From Microcaldota archaeon (GTDB lineage: Archaea > Micrarchaeota > Micrarchaeia > Micrarchaeales > CABMGC01): a DNA stretch of 6,964 nt. The notes beneath the pieces are model-generated. The model was not told the DNA's origin. It ran no database searches and was given only the letters and a program-made list of their open reading frames with translations. The position numbers were made by a program, and so were the translations under genes. Shown here in pieces: positions 4,610 through 6,964 of the stretch (position 1 is the stretch's first letter; the number at the start of each line of letters is the position of its first letter). The stretch lies in the NCBI GenBank assembly GCA_021805625.1, contig JAJZEU010000015.1:1-6964 (forward strand), in the 5' to 3' direction.

Positions 4610-6964
4610 CACAACTTCTTTTGCGCGCCTCCACTCTTTAATTCTTCTGCTGAATAGCCGAGCTCCTTGAGTATCTTCATCGTTGCGGGTATTATCTGAT
4701 TGTTTATATAGTATTCGGGGTCATAGTCCTTAGCCGTTTCCTCTATCTCAGCCTTCTCTGATACGCTGCTGCCGTGTTTTGTTATGATGTAGCCTATTGC
4801 CCCTTCTTCAATCTCGCTTCTTGTTTTTGCCCCGCTTGCCATGGCTTTCTTGGCCGCGGAGAGCTCAGGAGATGTGACATCGTAATTGGATATGCCTTTT
4901 CTGAGCTGGGTGTGTATAGTGAACTCGCTCAGCTCCATGCCACCTTCTCTTACCTTTCTTATGATATCCTTCACTATCGCCACTGCCTTGTCTTTACTTC
5001 CATCCTTGAGTATTGCATCAAGTACTGCCTTTTGCGTGTCCCTCGCAATCTTCGACCAGTCCCTTCTCACAAGCTCAAAGCCGCTTATCTTTATCCTCCC
5101 GGATTCCGAGAGCATGGCATACTTCTTCTTTGCTCCCGCTTCTCCGGTGCGCTTTCCGACAAAAATGCCCCTTGTATAGAAATCCTCAAGCTCCAGTTCC
5201 ATATTGCCTGGCAGTGCCTTGTTTATGGTGTCCATGAATGCTATGACATCTTCCTTTTTCTTCGATCCCAAAAGCATCATGATGCTGTCCGTGTCGCTGT
5301 ATATTGCTTTGAAACCTGCTTTCTCTGCGCCATCTATAACGTTCTTGATCGCCTGCCTGCCCAAAGAGGTTGTGCTAGCTGCACATTCTCTCGAATACCA
5401 TCGTGATCTGGCGTAGCCGAGATAACCGTAGAAAGAGTTTGCAAGTATCTTCAGGGCCTGGGATCTTGCTGCCAGTGTCTTGTTATCGGGATCCCTTTTG
5501 TAGGCTTTTTTGACCTCTGTCCTTTCATCAATCAGCGCCTTAAGCACCTTAGGCATTATTCCTATCCTGTCCTTAATGAAGCGAGTACCATCTGGAGAGA
5601 CGTATGCATCTGGGCATTTCTTGCACACTGTTGACGGATCGATGTTGTATGAGATTATTATAGATGGATACAGGCCGCGGAAATCCAGGACTGCGATGTT
5701 GCTGTATATGCCAGGTTCTGGCGTCTTGACATAAGCCCCTTCAAAGGGCCTTTCCAGCCTCTCCCTTATCTCAGTTTCGTTAGGCTTGTTCGGTATTATT
5801 TGGCCTGAAAGGGCAGAGTTCTTCATCATGAGGTGCTCGACAAGCTGACCAGTGGTGGAGACAGCGGCCTCAGCCAGAGTGGTGCCGCTTACCTTTGCAG
5901 TCTCTATCTCAAGGGGTATGAAAAACTTAAAGAGCTCTTCAAGTGAAAGTGAATCTCCTAGTGAGTAGTCTGCAAGCTCCTCGAGCTCCTCGCCACCGTT
6001 GTCCCAAACCTTCCATATGTCCTTCCTCTCTACCATCTTTTTCGGGGTTCCGGTTATCGCTCTGTATACCTCGGCCAGCGTGAAGCTGTTTACCTTTATC
6101 AGTTTCACCGCGGCCCCGACCACTGAGACGAACTTCGCGACATTGTAGATGTCGACGTTTGCCCTGCCCGGTATCTTGAATGCATCGATGAGCCCGTGGT
6201 GCTCCTTCCTTACTTCTCCATGCACCCTGTTTATCTCGAAATCTGCACCAGTCCTGTCTGCCCTTGTCTTAAGGTACGGTAGATCAAAGTTGGATGAGTT
6301 GTACCCCACAATCAGGTCTGGATCGAATCTCTTTATCACGTTTGCGAACTCCTCTATCATCCCCTTCTCGTCCTTCAGTACCTTCACGAACTCCCGATTT
6401 ATCTTCTTTGTAGTAAGCACCTTCTTCTCGGTGCCGTTGGAATAGCTTATCATGAGGATGGGATCCTTCTCTGGTCTTGGAATTGCCAGGGGGTTGTATG
6501 TCTCGATGTCAAAACAGAGGTACCTGAAGCTTATGTCCAGTGGTTCCTCCGACTTGGATATGCTATCTATTATGTACTCTTTGCCTTCAAGGTGGGCAGA
6601 TACCTTTGCCGGCTCAAGTGGGGAAAGGTTCCTGTCTATCAGATAACGCTTCCAGAATACAATGTTGTCTTCGTAGCACTTGCCGAACTCTTCCATCGCT
6701 CTGCTCAGCACAGGCACGTTTTTCGGCATCTCGACAAAAATCTTAAATGCGCTGACCGTCTCTGAGAAGAGGCGCATCTCTTCCTTCTCTATCTTCACTG
6801 CGGAGATCTCCTCGCCGCGCTCACCTATTATCTTCACAGATTTTACAAGCTCGTCGTCTATTCCGGCATTGTTAGGCACAAGGTAAAAGTAGGAAACGAA
6901 TGATGGATCAAGGAGCACATAAGCTGCATCCTTACTCCTAAAGGTGAGCCGATTGCAGATAGGC
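4609..6964 (-). CDS. polB: Family B DNA polymerase with 3'-5' exonuclease, 5'-truncated by the window edge
   Basis: This is a replicative or repair DNA polymerase that copies template DNA and proofreads. Residues are numbered from the GTG at 6918. The exonuclease motifs are intact: Exo I FDIET (Asp137, Glu139), Exo II GYNSSNFD (Asp212) and Exo III YSLGD (Asp322). So are the polymerase motifs: A DFRGLYPSII (Asp412), B KILANSFYG (490-498) and C YSDTDS (Asp542, Asp544); KKKYA follows at 597-601. The thumb region runs to the end. No intein interrupts motifs A, B or C, which are common intein sites in archaeal polB. The frame stays open to the window edge, and upstream residues RLTFRSKDAAYVLLDPSFVSYFYLVP-like flow into the family's N-terminal domain, so GTG 6918 is probably an internal Val. 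The tail (GGAQKKL) shows no clear PCNA-binding box. The TGA overlaps the map start, marking an operon. Confidence 0.96.
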   Translation of the reverse strand, partial: PICNRLTFRSKDAAYVLLDPSFVSYFYLVPNNAGIDDELVKSVKIIGERGEEISAVKIEKEEMRLFSETVSAFKIFVEMPKNVPVLSRAMEEFGKCYEDNIVFWKRYLIDRNLSPLEPAKVSAHLEGKEYIIDSISKSEEPLDISFRYLCFDIETYNPLAIPRPEKDPILMISYSNGTEKKVLTTKKINREFVKVLKDEKGMIEEFANVIKRFDPDLIVGYNSSNFDLPYLKTRADRTGADFEINRVHGEVRKEHHGLIDAFKIPGRANVDIYNVAKFVSVVGAAVKLIKVNSFTLAEVYRAITGTPKKMVERKDIWKVWDNGGEELEELADYSLGDSLSLEELFKFFIPLEIETAKVSGTTLAEAAVSTTGQLVEHLMMKNSALSGQIIPNKPNETEIRERLERPFEGAYVKTPEPGIYSNIAVLDFRGLYPSIIISYNIDPSTVCKKCPDAYVSPDGTRFIKDRIGIMPKVLKALIDERTEVKKAYKRDPDNKTLAARSQALKILANSFYGYLGYARSRWYSRECAASTTSLGRQAIKNVIDGAEKAGFKAIYSDTDSIMMLLGSKKKEDVIAFMDTINKALPGNMELELEDFYTRGIFVGKRTGEAGAKKKYAMLSESGRIKISGFELVRRDWSKIARDTQKAVLDAILKDGSKDKAVAIVKDIIRKVREGGMELSEFTIHTQLRKGISNYDVTSPELSAAKKAMASGAKTRSEIEEGAIGYIITKHGSSVSEKAEIEETAKDYDPEYYINNQIIPATMKILKELGYSAEELKSGGAQKKL

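Noticed and set aside
4774..5406. 210-codon plus-strand frame opposite polB
   Set aside because: It is antisense to the conserved polymerase and thumb regions of polB, is rich in Cys, Leu and Ser as expected for an antisense shadow, and has no promoter.
6916..6918. GTG as the true start of polB
   Set aside because: The frame stays open for 15 more codons to the window edge, and those residues continue the family's N-terminal domain, so the real start is more likely outside the window.

Overview
The window looks archaeal. Three adjacent minus-strand genes encode the archaeal/eukaryotic versions of core enzymes: a family B replicative DNA polymerase, a type II methionine aminopeptidase and an archaeal/eukaryotic-type tryptophanyl-tRNA synthetase. 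TATA boxes sit about 25 bases upstream of ATG codons, as expected for leaderless archaeal transcripts. Moderate GC, short intergenic gaps and overlapping genes would fit a compact euryarchaeal or DPANN (for example ARMAN/Micrarchaeota-like) genome. That lineage guess is inference only.

Layout. Positions 1-902 hold the 3' part of a plus-strand IS4-superfamily DDE transposase whose start lies left of the window. Positions 903-1892 carry no clearly intact gene of ordinary size. This stretch contains an A+T-rich promoter region around 1185-1260, a GC-rich island (about 1267-1372) that can fold into nested helices, and two reading frames that each look protein-like but are cut by one in-frame TAA (964-1173 minus, 1416-1709 plus). 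It also contains a very basic 29-codon frame (1745-1834 plus). It reads like a decaying or fast-evolving accessory strip beside a mobile element. Positions 1893-2555 hold an unrecognised, acidic, mostly helical protein of 220 residues behind a good TATA box; its stop codon interlocks with that of the convergent trpS.

Positions 2552-6964 are a housekeeping cluster on the minus strand, transcribed polB, then map, then trpS. The stop of polB overlaps the start of map, and a 30-base gap with a Shine-Dalgarno sequence precedes trpS, so the three are probably one operon. It joins DNA replication (PolB), N-terminal protein maturation (MetAP) and tRNA charging (TrpRS). polB is cut by the right edge: its frame stays open to the last base. 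No CRISPR array, rRNA or convincing tRNA is visible. No clear undescribed multi-gene system is present; the most interesting material is the candidate structured RNA and the two stop-interrupted small genes in 903-1892.
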